Below, piece after piece: positions 1-32,421 of a DNA stretch of 64,000 nucleotides (its first letter is position 1; each line of letters opens with the position of its first letter). The stretch is taken from positions 226,228-290,227 of the forward strand of contig CALSFV010000356.1 in assembly GCA_943737045.1 (NCBI GenBank), in the 5' to 3' direction. Made by a program: the position numbers and the translations under genes. Under the pieces are notes generated by a model. That model saw only the letters and a program-made list of their open reading frames with translations. It was not told where the DNA came from and did no database searches. The stretch is from Parapristionchus giblindavisi. Its lineage: Eukaryota; Nematoda; Chromadorea; Rhabditida; Diplogasteridae.

Positions 1-1580
1 TTCTGAAATGGAGGAGTCAATTAATACAGAGAAAAGTACACGCAGTAGGCCGCAACTGATAAATAGTAGTTTTAAAAGTGCAAAATTAAATGTCATGAAA
101 CGATAAACAAGTAAAATATGCAAAAACAACTCAATATTCAAGAGCAAAACAGAAATTGTAATCCAAGATCAAAACATGTTATAACAGGAAAGAATTAAGA
201 CTCTTACAACGGAGGCCCTGATTTTGCCTGAATAGCAGGGAAATGCCTGATTTTTAAACGTACGAAAGTGACCCTGCCAATGTTACAACGAAAGTGTAGA
301 AAAAATCAAAGTATACTGTACCACGACACGGGCAATGTACGGCAGGCAATTCAAACACCTTTTCGCGCCATTCCTTATCTACTGTAGAAAAAAGTTTGAC
401 GCTGCTGCCCATTTTCCAGTCAAACCTTTGGGAGGCCGTGGAGAATCTGGAGCAAGCTTGCCGCAAATGTCGGACGAGTTTGCAGCAAGCATCTGTCGAC
501 CTTACGGGGAATGTTTCCGCAAACGCACCCAACCCTTGAGGCAAACTTGCCCGACACTTGCGTAAGTTGCGGGCAACTTGCTCAATCCTCGCTCAATCCT
601 TGCACATTTTACGCGTTAATTGCCGAATCCTTGCTCTGTACTTGCGCATTTTACGCGTTAATTGCTTCATCATTGCTGTATACTTGTGCATTTATTATTT
701 ACTTCTTGCAATGTTCTTGCTCGATATTCGCTCGCTACTTGCTCTTCCTTTTTTTCTCTTTCATAAAAAATTCAAGTTTCCCCGCTTCTCCTAACCATGT
801 TCGATCACCAATATCTTTATTTTTCATTACAAAGTAAATATTGGCGATGGAACATGATTAGGAGAAGCGAGGAAACGTTCTCACAGAAGATGCACTGTAA
901 CAAATCTTTATCTTCTTTAGCAAAACAAATCATGAGCGGCACAGCATTAAAAGTCATTGCTCGTAGACAATTTATGTGTTGGAGAACGAACGACATTCAT
1001 TATCATCGATATTCCCGATATGAATAGAACTCGAAAGAAAACTTAGAGACAACGAGATATATCGTAATTAAGTCATTTCCTAAATCTCCTGAAAAAATAT
1101 GTTTAATATTAGAAACAATAGTACAAACAAACGAGTGATGACTTCCGCTTTCCCATTTCAGACGATAATCATATCATAAGATTGCAACAGAGCGAACAGT
1201 GATGAATAAAACGCACTGAAGCACACGTGCGAGCATATCCGCAGCGCTAGCGCAACGCATAATAGGATAAAGAGCGAGCAACAAGCGGGAAAGTTGCCCA
1301 AAGCTTGTCGAAAACGAGCAAGGATGAAGCAAATAACCGGCAATTAACCCTAAACTGAACAGCAAAGCAATAACGAAGCAAGTTGCCCATAAATTGCTGT
1401 GAAACTGTTGTCGGGTAGGCGACAACGAAGCAATTTATTCGCAATTTGCCCGACTGTTACATGTTTGCGGCGAGCTTGCTCCAGATTCTCTGTGAATTTA
1501 TTTTGCTAAAAGTATGTTTAAAATAAAATTTTCTTGGTGTAGGTTGATTTCTCCCCTTGAAAACTTTCACTTCTTGCAGA
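1..1580. repeat. Intergenic region with a decayed TTGC-rich fold-back repeat
   Basis: No gene is supported here. The stretch 441-470 (GAGAATCTGGAGCAAGC...) is matched as reverse complement by 1461-1490, and the DNA inside both ends is unusually rich in TTGC on the left and GCAA on the right. Within the left arm an 18-bp string containing TTTTACGCGTTAATTGC occurs twice (about 604-621 and 648-664). Short ORFs here are all by-products of this composition. The best reading is an old fold-back transposon of about 1.05 kb whose arms have diverged. No target duplication was found. Confidence 0.5.
1579..1580 (+). promoter_or_regulatory. Probable trans-splice acceptor before NVL
   Basis: The sequence TTCTTGCAGA stands directly before the ATG at 1581, leaving one base between AG and the start codon. 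The PIR-1 gene (TTGTAG-A-ATG at 6693-6701) and POLR1A (CGCAG-TC-ATG at 9364-9373) show the same arrangement. This is what spliced-leader addition in nematodes looks like. A conventional 5' UTR intron is the alternative. Confidence 0.4.
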
Positions 1581-6249
<4,669 letters not shown>

Positions 6250-6698
6250 ATTGATCATTGTTGAATTATGTTTATTGTTATCACTTATACTTGTTATCAT
6301 TGTTTGTTTATGTTATTTACTCTTGATAAAATAAATGGTAATATTCTTGTGTAAATGTAATGTGTTCATTAATCACCAATACGAATATCTGATCTTTGAT
6401 CTTTGATCTTTCATTCAATAGATACAGTTACCCTCATAGGTCTCATTTATTCATATGTAGATGATAGATCTGTGAACGACTGAAGATATACTATATCCTC
6501 TATTCTGATGATATTAGGTATTGAACTAATACTGGGGTCAACATTACCGTATTTGTGTGGATTGATTGTTTTTTATCTTTAGAGTACATAGAAATATCTT
6601 AATATTGCATGGGCGGAAAACGAAAATCAATGAATTCTGATCTGCATGTCTTATTTTGAACTGTTTTTTATAGAATAAAATGAAATAACAATTGTAGA
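6250..6698. other. Intergenic spacer NVL to PIR-1
   Basis: About 450 bp hold the NVL 3' end (AATAAA at 6330-6335), a TGATCTTTGATCTTTGATC short repeat near 6390-6410, and the upstream region of the next gene, which ends in TTGTAG one base before its ATG. I see no other gene in it. Confidence 0.6.
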
Positions 6699-8280
6699 AT
6701 GAGTTCGATAAAGACGACAATCGTGAAGAAAGAAGAGGATGGAAGTAAGAATAAGAAGAATAAAGGATTTCTATCAAGAGGAATGAAACCAGTTAAGAAA
6801 GAAGAAGATGATGATGATGATACTGAAGGAACTTCTAATGATACTGCTTCTATTCATAATGTATACTTTATTAAATATTATTATAAACTAATTATATTAT
6901 GTGATTATAGAGTGTTAATGATCTTTGTGAAGCACTTACTGTATGTACTGTCGATTGTGGATTCAGTGAGGTTATCCAATCAATACATATTATATATCCT
7001 ATAATCAATTCATTCCAGTATGTTGTTGTAGATGCTAATTGCGCTAGAGATTCTAATTCAGATAAAAATATCAATAAGGTATCATATATACTCTTTTTTC
7101 TCGATCGATATTTGACTTTGTTGTAGAATAATAATATAGTTCCGGCGATGTCTGATGTACATAAATCTAGACAAGCTAGAAAGAAGGAATATGCTGTAAG
7201 TCTAAAGATTACGGTATCTATCTGATATTGATTGAATCAATCCTGTAGATTCCACGTCAATGGGGAGAGTACAGTAAGGTGGGAAACGTCGTTCCCACTA
7301 CGCCATTTCTACCCTTCAAGGTACTGTAGTTTAGTTGATTCAATCGATATTCAAGTATTGATTACAGACACCATTCTGTGAGGAAAGATTCATTCGTCAT
7401 CCTCATCTTGAACAACATACAATCATTTCATTGATTGAAGAACTTACACAAAAAGGAATTCGTCTTGCTGTGGTTATTGATCTAACTCTTCCACAATTCT
7501 ATGAAACTGATCTACTTGAGTGAGTATGAAGGACTACTGTATCTATTCAATCAATAAGTTGTTTTAAGGGCATTCGGTGTACAGTATGAGAAGATTAGAA
7601 TCGATAATCAAGAACCTCGATGGCATCAAGTGAAGAAGTTCCTTGATATTTGTGATCGATTCACTAAGGAACAAAATGAGTTCGTGCTATTCTATTTCTT
7701 TGATCGATTATTATTGTATTGTTTAGAAAGAGACAAATATTCATGAAAAGACAAGAAGAAAGAAAGAAAGAAGGATTAGATGAAGAACGATATATGTATG
7801 AAGTGATAGGAGTACATTGTACAAGAGGAGTCAATAGGACTGGGTATGCAATCTCATTACTCGAGAAACAACAAAAAGATTTATTTAAGAAGTTTTGCCC
7901 ATTTTTTGAAATTTTTTGTTTTAATGATCAATGAAGTAATTATTGTGTCAGATATATGATATGTCGTGCAATGATTGAACGTCTTGGATGCACAGCTGAG
8001 AAAGCCGTAGAATTGTTCAATGAGGTATATAGAGCATACGGTAGATGGAATATGTTATTGATTGATTAAGGCCCGTGGACATGAAATGTCGGAATTCATG
8101 CCTGAATTGAAGAAGGCTGAGCTGAATAAGAGAAGATTCGAACAGAAAAAGTAAGAATATTATCATAATAGATTTATCTATTTATCGATTTATTTAAGAT
8201 ACTATCGTGATCTACATGAAGCAGCTAGTCAACGTGGTAGAGGAGGATATCATCATCAACCAAAAGCTTATTCCAAATAA
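6699..8280 (+). CDS. DUSP11: PIR-1/DUSP11-like RNA 5'-polyphosphatase
   Basis: An 11-exon gene of about 335 aa: 6699-6860, 6911-6940, 7019-7078, 7127-7195, 7249-7320, 7368-7519, 7569-7679, 7727-7843, 7952-8024, 8071-8150, 8199-8280, with all phases consistent. After a Lys/Asp/Glu-rich N-terminus comes IPRQWGEYSKVG, then TPFLPFKTPF, then a VVIDLT strand, as in the RNA triphosphatase branch of the cysteine phosphatases. The P-loop HCTRGVNRTG (Cys about 250, Arg about 256) is complete. It is followed by GYMICRAM and an RGHEM segment comparable to the RGH motif of this family. Known members remove phosphates from RNA 5' ends. In C. elegans PIR-1 acts in small-RNA pathways. The tail is Gly/Arg/His-rich. 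A capping-enzyme triphosphatase is less likely, because no guanylyltransferase domain follows. Confidence 0.9.
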
Positions 8281-9370
8281 TGACATTCCTGTACATTGTA
8301 CTTCGTTCATATACATTCCCTCTTCTCATTCTCATTGAATGTCTGGTCATTCAATTCAAACCCAAGAACTATTATAATCCCAATCATCACGGGTCTATAC
8401 GTAGTCAATTATTGACATATCATGTTTAATATATCATAGTTGATACATATTAGTTTGTTATTCTTAATTTCATAATAGCATAAACTATATATTTTTAAAT
8501 CAAAATGATTTATGAACAATTAGACAGTATGGATGCATGGAGGAGTATTATGTACAATCTTTACTCTGCACAATTTGTCAAGTATGATTGTGAGGTGATA
8601 GACATCACAATTCGATTATAAGAGAGATCAAAAACACATATTTAATATATAGCGAAAATATATGCATTTGACCTGTTTTTTTTTCACAAAATTTTTTTTT
8701 TCAAAAGATGGTATGGTCATGCACTGAATAACTTTCACTTGGAACTTTTTTTCTTATTTAAAAAAAGTCATGGCACTTTAAAAAAAAAATTACTTACAGT
8801 TCCTTGATATCGAAAAAATCAGCAAAAGGCTTTGAACGAGGGGATGGGGCGAACCCGATTGTGTTTCATCACGGTATCAGACAAAATTCTGATTTTTGAG
8901 ATTCGGCATTTTGGCTATTGATATTTTGCCTAGTTTTTTTTATTAAATTTTTTTGTTAGTTTTTAGCAGTGCCAAGCGCGTACAGGAGTAACCTCATCCA
9001 GTGAGATAGTTTATCATAATTATGAAGAATGATACGGTATTCATAGGACGAAGAAGTGGTGTTGCGTGTGCGGTGTAGTGATGGCTTACTGTAAGTAATT
9101 TTGTGAACCGTTCTTACTTTTACTAATTTGTACACTTAAATTAATTCATTTTACAATTCTATTTTTTCTATTAATTCCCGCTGATTAAATGGTTTTTAAT
9201 AATACCACTGTCGTGCATAACACATGCGTTAACATAATGCTGAACCTTGGAGGAAGTTAACGGCTATACCAGCCATGTAAATTACCAACTTTCTTTCATG
9301 ATCATGTTGTTTCAGACATTCGATTGTCTATTGCGTGTGATCGCTTCAGGGAGTGTGATCACACGCAGTC
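8281..9370. other. Intergenic spacer PIR-1 to POLR1A
   Basis: About 1.1 kb of AT-rich DNA with runs of T and A (8680-8800). I see no coding exon, RNA gene or clear repeat. The POLR1A promoter presumably lies near its right end. Confidence 0.5.
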
Positions 9371-26201
<16,831 letters not shown>

Positions 26202-26999
26202 TAGACGCCTACGATAGTTTCTATTCTCCTAGTCTTATTCCCTTGTTAATAGTTATCATAATTGTTATCTTGTTTAATTGTTATTTTCATTAGCCTTTAA
26301 TCCTCTTTTTGTTATTCTATTTTCATCATTGTTTCATTGTTGATTGATATTGATTGTTTCTACATTATGAATACAGTACTCTTATCTTTCGTTGTTATCA
26401 TGAGTTAATAGAACAGCTTATATCCAATGGTATTGTTGATTAATGAGTTGATGAGATAGTAAAAGTGTTGATATTATTGTTCCTCTCTTGTCTCATCCAC
26501 CCTCTTCTTCTTCTTGTTTTTGTTGTTCTCCTTATGTTTTCTATTATCGATAAACTTTTGTTGAACTTTTAATGTCTTTGTAGCGTGTACTTTCAACACA
26601 TGAAACATGTTCAATAGTGGAACATTCCAAAGATACAAAAATACTAATTGAAATGTTATCGTTAAAATTGTGAAAGATTGAATATTATTGACCCTCCCTT
26701 CTTTATGATTCGAATTCCCTTTTGATTCCTATGATGTATATGATACAGTATGGATCACAAGCACAATTTATTATTCAGTGCATGGAATGAATTGTCCATT
26801 TATGGATCTTATGAACAATATATGTCATGAATACAATAATATATGAGATCAGAAAAAGGGATGAGGGGGGACAATCTCTAGAGTTTAGAGAGAAGGTAGA
26901 AATTGATGGAGGATGATTGGAACGATTAAAGCTTTGTAGTGTTAGACAACGTATATGATGATGAGATTCATTAGAAGAGAAGGGAAGATCCGACTCTTG
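26202..26999. other. Intergenic spacer after POLR1A
   Basis: AT-rich DNA that should contain the POLR1A 3' UTR. I see no coding exon or repeat of note. Confidence 0.5.
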
Positions 27000-27342
27000 T
27001 CATTGACTCATTCTATGTGAAGAACGAGATGAAATGCACTCTGATCTACCCGATACGACACGACGATTACTGTACAAATGGAGTACGGTACGAATGAGGT
27101 ACGGTACGAATTGGAGTACTGTACATTTGAGCAGTCATGAGAATCTGAAAGAAAAAACCAATAAGCAATGTATACAAGATAAAGAAAGATAATGGATTAC
27201 TGTAGGAATAGAATACAGTAAGATAATAATGGAATGAAACATACCAATAAGATTCATCGTTAGACTTCTGAAGACGTACAAATCGTGGTCGTTGTGATAC
27301 AAATTCGAGAGTATCGCGTGAAGGATGAACTATACTGATCAT
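27000..27342 (-). CDS. Doubtful small two-exon ORF, unknown
   Basis: Exon 27245-27342 starts with ATG and encodes ISIVHPSRDTLEFVSQRPR and following residues. It ends in a GTATGT donor. Joining it in phase to 27000-27069 (acceptor TTGTACAG) gives a 55-aa basic protein with a stop at 27000. The unspliced ORF instead continues to 27067. The first exon has coding-like composition and could belong to a longer gene whose other exons I cannot find. I recognise no family. Confidence 0.3.
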
Positions 27343-27475
27343 TATGAATAGCCATTCAAAGAGAAAGTTCTATTGATATTCTTCTTATATACTCTCACTA
27401 TAACTCCTCCCCCATTTCTATCTCTCTACACTCTATCTCTATACCATCTTCCCACGCGGAATAGGGACGTCCCCC

Positions 27476-27612
27476 CTCTACCTCTCCCTCTTCCTCTCCC
27501 TCTCCCTCTCCCTCTTCCTCTCCCTCTCCCTCTTCCTCTCCCTCTCCCTCTCCCTCTCCCTCTCCCTCTTCCTCTCCCTCTTCCTCTCCCTCTTCCTCTC
27601 CCTTTACCTCTC
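27476..27612 (+). repeat. CCCTCT-type low-complexity array
   Basis: About 135 bp of CTCCCT and CTTCCT hexamers. The GGGAGA/GGAAGA strand could form G-quadruplexes. The Leu/Pro or Gly/Arg ORFs across it are artefacts of the repeat. Confidence 0.95.
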
Positions 27613-29347
27613 TCTCTCATAATCTACATCTAATTAATTAGTTTGTTAGGTGTTTGTCATGATCTAATTGAGAGTGCATTCAAAGTCCGAATCATAGTAT
27701 ATTTCTTTAGTGATTGGATCTATTAATAACATGGATCTCTGTTCTTGGTCACAGTAATTGGTTACGGTACAAATGGTCATTCTAATTGAGAAATGGAAGC
27801 ATGACCATCATCATGATCTATATCATCTAGATGTATGAGTAGGCTTTTAGACGAATCATTCAATGAAGAATGTTAACTTCCTTATAGAATATGATCAATC
27901 TTAAGTATTCGTCAAATGTTATCTGAATCAATCTACATACAGATTAAAGAATCATCCAATTCATTTGACCATTTCAATTGGAAATTGTTCAAATACAAAA
28001 TCATTTCCTTGTTCTTGAAAGTTCCAATCATTGATAGAACACACAGAAAAATAAGTGTTATCCACAGCACATAAGACCTGTGAAGTGTTATATTTAACAC
28101 TTTTTGGGTGTTAAAAGTAACAAAAAAAGTGTTAAATATAACACTTCACAGGTCTTATGTGCTGTGGATAACACCTCATTTCTCTGTGTGAATTCTCGAA
28201 AGAAGTAGTGAATGGTAACTGTTGACCATTCCTTCTATCAATCAATTTCATTCTTCCTCTTCCTCTTCTATCAAGTCTAGACGTCGAAATGATTCATAAT
28301 ATAATAAAAATCATCAAAATGTGGCTTCTAACTTCTATAAATACAATGAGAGCATAGTACACTTTAATAGAGTATTCATTCATTCTTTCTATTCTCGATT
28401 ACTGCATTTCATGTTTTGTATCTTCCAGCAAGTTTTAGATACATTCTCAAACATAAAAACTCAATATATCTCACATTCGAGTTTCTATTCAACGATCATC
28501 CCAATGAAGGAAGTACATAATAGTTGTACACAACAGTGAATCTCGATCATACTTATAAGTTCATTTACTAAAGTCTATTATGATCTATTTCTATTTTATT
28601 TTGTGGTATGCGTTTCTAATCCCCCTTATATCTCATTTATTCAAAATATTTTAAGCCCAATAACTTAAAAATATCATTATTACCAAACTCCTTTTTTGAA
28701 CTTTTTTTTCAGACATTTCAAACCCTTTTTCTGTTCTACTTTTCGTGTATTATTCTAGAAAAGAGAGAATCGGTGAATAATAAGATTGATTGTGTAAATT
28801 GTGAAAGTATAGTGTACAATTGAGTATTCTTCCAAGTAATGATAGAGACTACTATAATCAACTTGTTCCTTTCTTCTAAAAAAAGTTAAAAGGTAAAGTT
28901 ATCCCGTAATTCAAGGCACACGAAGTCCTGTGAGAGTTAATTGCTACATAGGCCAATACAATGCTAATTCAATCCGGATGGCCTAATATCTCCTTTCCTT
29001 TCTTCTAATATTATCTATTCCATGATGTCAAAGATACATATAATTAGATTGAAATGAATATGTACTCTTGATTGTGTGTATGATAGTGTGACGATTAGTA
29101 TTCATATGAAGAACTAATAATAGTAAGTGATCATTCATTGAGAAGGAGAAGAAGATAAGACAACTTTGATGAAAATAGACAAGTTAAAGAAATAAGGATA
29201 GAAGTGAGACACAAAAGATTGGAATGTACATACTCTGAATTAATAGAAGGAATGAAGAATGCTTATTGTTTCACTCAAAGTTATGTCAAGAATTCGTATA
29301 GAGGAATAAATATGAAACCTAATAGATATTGATTATTATTCAATCAT
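27613..29347. other. Intergenic region with a palindromic MITE
   Basis: No gene is supported. The region holds the 151-bp hairpin element at 28040-28190 (listed separately), plus AT-rich unique DNA. It lies downstream of the globin gene. Confidence 0.5.
28040..28190. mobile_element. 151-bp hairpin MITE with 66-bp inverted repeats
   Basis: The element starts CACACAGAAAAATAAGTGTT and ends as its reverse complement (AACACCTCATTTCTCTGTGTG). Both arms contain GTTATCCACAGCACATAAG and the palindromic TGTTAAATATAACA, with a loop of about 20 bases. Apart from a few mismatches at the outer end the arms are identical, so the element is young. No clear target duplication (possibly just AA). Confidence 0.85.
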
Positions 29348-31256
29348 TCAAATATCTCTCGTATGTCCATCTGTTCTCGCATCAAAATATCCCTCTTGCA
29401 TGTTCTCATTCACAAAATGAAGGAGTGTTTGCCATGCCCTGTAATCAATCAATCGATAAATACAGTACTACAGACAATCGTTGGAAGACCTGAGATCATC
29501 TCGACCGATACTTCCAGAATCTTCTAGTACTTCTAACATGGCAAGAGTAAACTCGTCCCAGTACACTAACTGAAATGATTGATTGAAGTAATGATTCATT
29601 TAATTCATTCAATTGTATGAAGAAGGAAGAATAGTTCAATGTACAAGTTCATAAGATTTTATCAGATCAAACTGTATCTCATCAGTCTCAGTATGTCACA
29701 CTCTTTCTTCCTTGTCTATAGTTATAATGATCATTCATTAATCTTCATTAAAACTTGTTTATCTCTTCACTCAAACGTATTTCTAGAGATTGGAACTGTT
29801 GAACTCATTGAGAACACTTACACTTAGTTTCTCTCCCTCTCCCTTTCCCTCCCTCTCCCTCTCCCTTTCCCTCCCTCTCCCTCTCCCTTTCCCTCCCTCT
29901 CCCTCTCCCTTTCCCTCCCTCTCCCTCTCCCTTTCCCTCCCTCTCCCTCTCCCTTTCCCTCCCTCTCCCTCTCCCTTTCCCTCCCTCTCCCTCTCCCTTT
30001 CCCTCCCTCTCCCTCTCCCTTTCCCTCCCTCTCCCTCTCCCTTTCCCTCCCTCTCCCTCTCCCTTTCCCTCCCTCTCCCTCTCCCTTTCTCCCCTCCTAC
30101 TCCTTTATTGACTCTCATTCATCACGTGTTGTTAAAATGATAATAACTATAAATAGAGTGTCAATGATTCCTTAATTAGATTACGGAAGTTCCCTCTCAA
30201 CACCTCTTTCATTTCCGATCACCACAGGAAAAGAGCAGTTCAAGTTAAACTTTAACTTCATTTTTGTATTATTTATAAGCGTCGTTCTTTTGATTGAGTA
30301 CATTGGCACGTGATTCATTCAATAGAACTGTCTATTGAAAATGAAAAGAGATAGAAAACAGAGAGTAATGTGATATTACAACTGGATACAGAGATATTTG
30401 ATGTATCACACATCTTTATCATGAGGGAATGGTGGTGAAACTAGATCTTTCCATTTTTAATCTATTACGTGATAAAAGAAAAATGCGTAGACGAAAGAAG
30501 AAATACCTTAAAAGTCTCGGATGCATAAGAAGCATGTTGCTTTCCCATTTGATAACAAACACGTTTCAATTCTGTTGAATTATTTAAGATTTCATCCTGT
30601 AAATAATTTATTTCAGTGTAATATTTACAATTGTTATTCATCGAAGAATTTATTTATAGAATTCAACAACTCACACCTGGATGCGATGTAAATCAAGTTG
30701 AATCAAAATTTCAGCAAAAAATATCTTTTTTTTTTCAAAATCTCAAAAAATTATTTGAATTTTGTTTAAATTTGAAAGTTGAAATTGGAGGGCACAAACG
30801 AATTCAAGCCTCAAGAAAAATTTTCAAACACGCCATTTTCAAATTACAATCACTCCAAAAATTTCAGAAACTACTTTTTCATGCATTGATACCGTAATAA
30901 GTGAATTGAAGAATCCCTCGATTCTTTCTGATAAAAGACGAAGAACAAAGTCCATTTCATCCTCTGATGACGTATACTACAATGATCTATCATTCATTCA
31001 TTAGATCTATTATACCATAGATCACCTTGTTTCTATTCCTGAGTATTCCTTTGATTCCTTCATCACGACCACAAACATTTCGTATCACCTTTAATCGTCA
31101 CAATATTATGGAGTAACTAGAGAGATCTTTCTAGAATCGAAAGAATACCTTATGAAAATAATCAGAATGATCAACGATATACTCATTCCATACTGTTTTT
31201 ATTCGTTGAGGTTGAATACGAGGTCGACCTCTTAATCGATCGAGAAATGCACCCAT
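29348..31256 (-). CDS. Divergent nematode-type globin
   Basis: A six-exon gene of 171 aa: 31149-31256, 31026-31088, 30893-30976, 30507-30596, 29490-29569, 29348-29438, all in phase. The order of segments fits a globin. Helix A is represented by TVWNEYI. A helix-E-like amphipathic stretch is DFVLRLLSERIEGFF. The helix F haem-ligand region is VCYQMGKQHASY, with the proximal His at about residue 106. Helix G is LVYWDEFTLAMLEVLED and helix H is AWQTLLHFVNENMQEGY, a pattern common in nematode globins. The nearly invariant Phe at CD1 seems replaced (KGIL) and no distal His is evident, so oxygen carriage is doubtful and a redox or sensor role is possible. Intron 4 holds a large G-rich minisatellite. 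The assignment rests on pattern, not on a search. Confidence 0.7.
29827..30090 (-). repeat. 22-bp G-rich minisatellite in globin intron 4
   Basis: About 12 tandem copies of a 22-bp unit (CCCTCTCCCTCTCCC plus TTTCCCT on the + strand). On the globin sense strand it reads as runs of GGG spaced by A, GA or AAA. The repeat-derived ORFs on both strands are not genes. Confidence 0.95.
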
Positions 31257-31678
31257 CAATGATCTACTTATCAAGAAATTATTGATTGAGAATAATCAAT
31301 GTAGAATATAGAGGAAGAAGAAGATGGTTAGGAAGGAAGGAATGGGAAGATGAAGAGAAGTTGAAGAAGAAGAGGAAGAAGATGGATTGAAATTGGAATA
31401 GACAAAAGGAAGAGAAAGAAGAATAAGATGAAGAAAGAACTACCTCAATATATTCTCTATTCATATTCACTAAGTACAACTAATTCAAGTACAATTCATT
31501 TATTAAATTATAAGTTTACAACCAAGAAACTTTGCAAGTTACTAACAATACTTGTGGGTCACTGAATTGGAGATCTTTGAACATTAATACATGTAAAAGA
31601 GGTTAAACACATCATATGTACAAATAAAACGATCGTGAACAACTATTAGTTAACATAATACAATTATCTAATTACAAA
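31257..31678. other. Spacer between the USP and globin genes
   Basis: About 420 bp between the USP stop (31679) and the globin start (31256) on the same strand. It contains the USP poly(A) signal (AATAAA on the - strand at 31499-31504) and a GAA-rich patch at 31310-31440. The distance is longer than the roughly 100 bp usual for nematode operons. Confidence 0.55.
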
Positions 31679-32386
31679 TTACTTAAGTAACGATTGAATA
31701 ACATAATCATTGATATAATCACACATATCTTTCATATTTGATGGATTCTTGAAGATATTCAATAATGGTTCAATCATTGAATTCTACAAATTATATTATT
31801 AATCAATAAATAAATAGAAAAAAAAGACCTGACCCAATCATTCTTATTAGAGATAAAATTCTCTGCTTCTGATCTCCAATTCTTCACATTAATCAATTCA
31901 CAATTAACCATTCTATCTGTTGGGAATATCTGCATATTCTCTCTCTAAATAATCAATCAATAAATCGATCAATAAATAGACACCGTATCATAACTACCGT
32001 ACCATCTCAAGAAAATCTCTGGACATTCTAACTGCACATCTTTTTCCACGATCATTCGAGTTTGAATATGTAAAAGAGATCTTTTGAGATAAACGAATAA
32101 TACAACGAAGTACATCCTTCACCTAAATAATCGTTATTACTTCATATAAAATAAATATTTATCTAAGAAAGAATAAAAACAAACCACTGGTCGTGTAATA
32201 TCATCATCATTATATCCTCTTATGAAGGCAACAAAATGACTCATCAAATTCACTTTTTGTTTCTATAAATTAATTGTTCATTCTAATCAATAATCAATAT
32301 CTTTACCTCCAGAAGGTTAGATCTATGTGAAAGAGTGCTCTTCTTACTATGCAAGATATGGAAGAAACAACGATAACAGATCTAAA

Positions 32387-32421
<35 letters not shown>

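Noticed and set aside
27373..27633. Long Pro/Leu and Gly/Arg ORFs
   Set aside because: They are translations of the CCCTCT hexamer array in both directions.
29783..30140. 111-116 aa ORFs on both strands
   Set aside because: They lie on the 22-bp minisatellite inside the globin intron.
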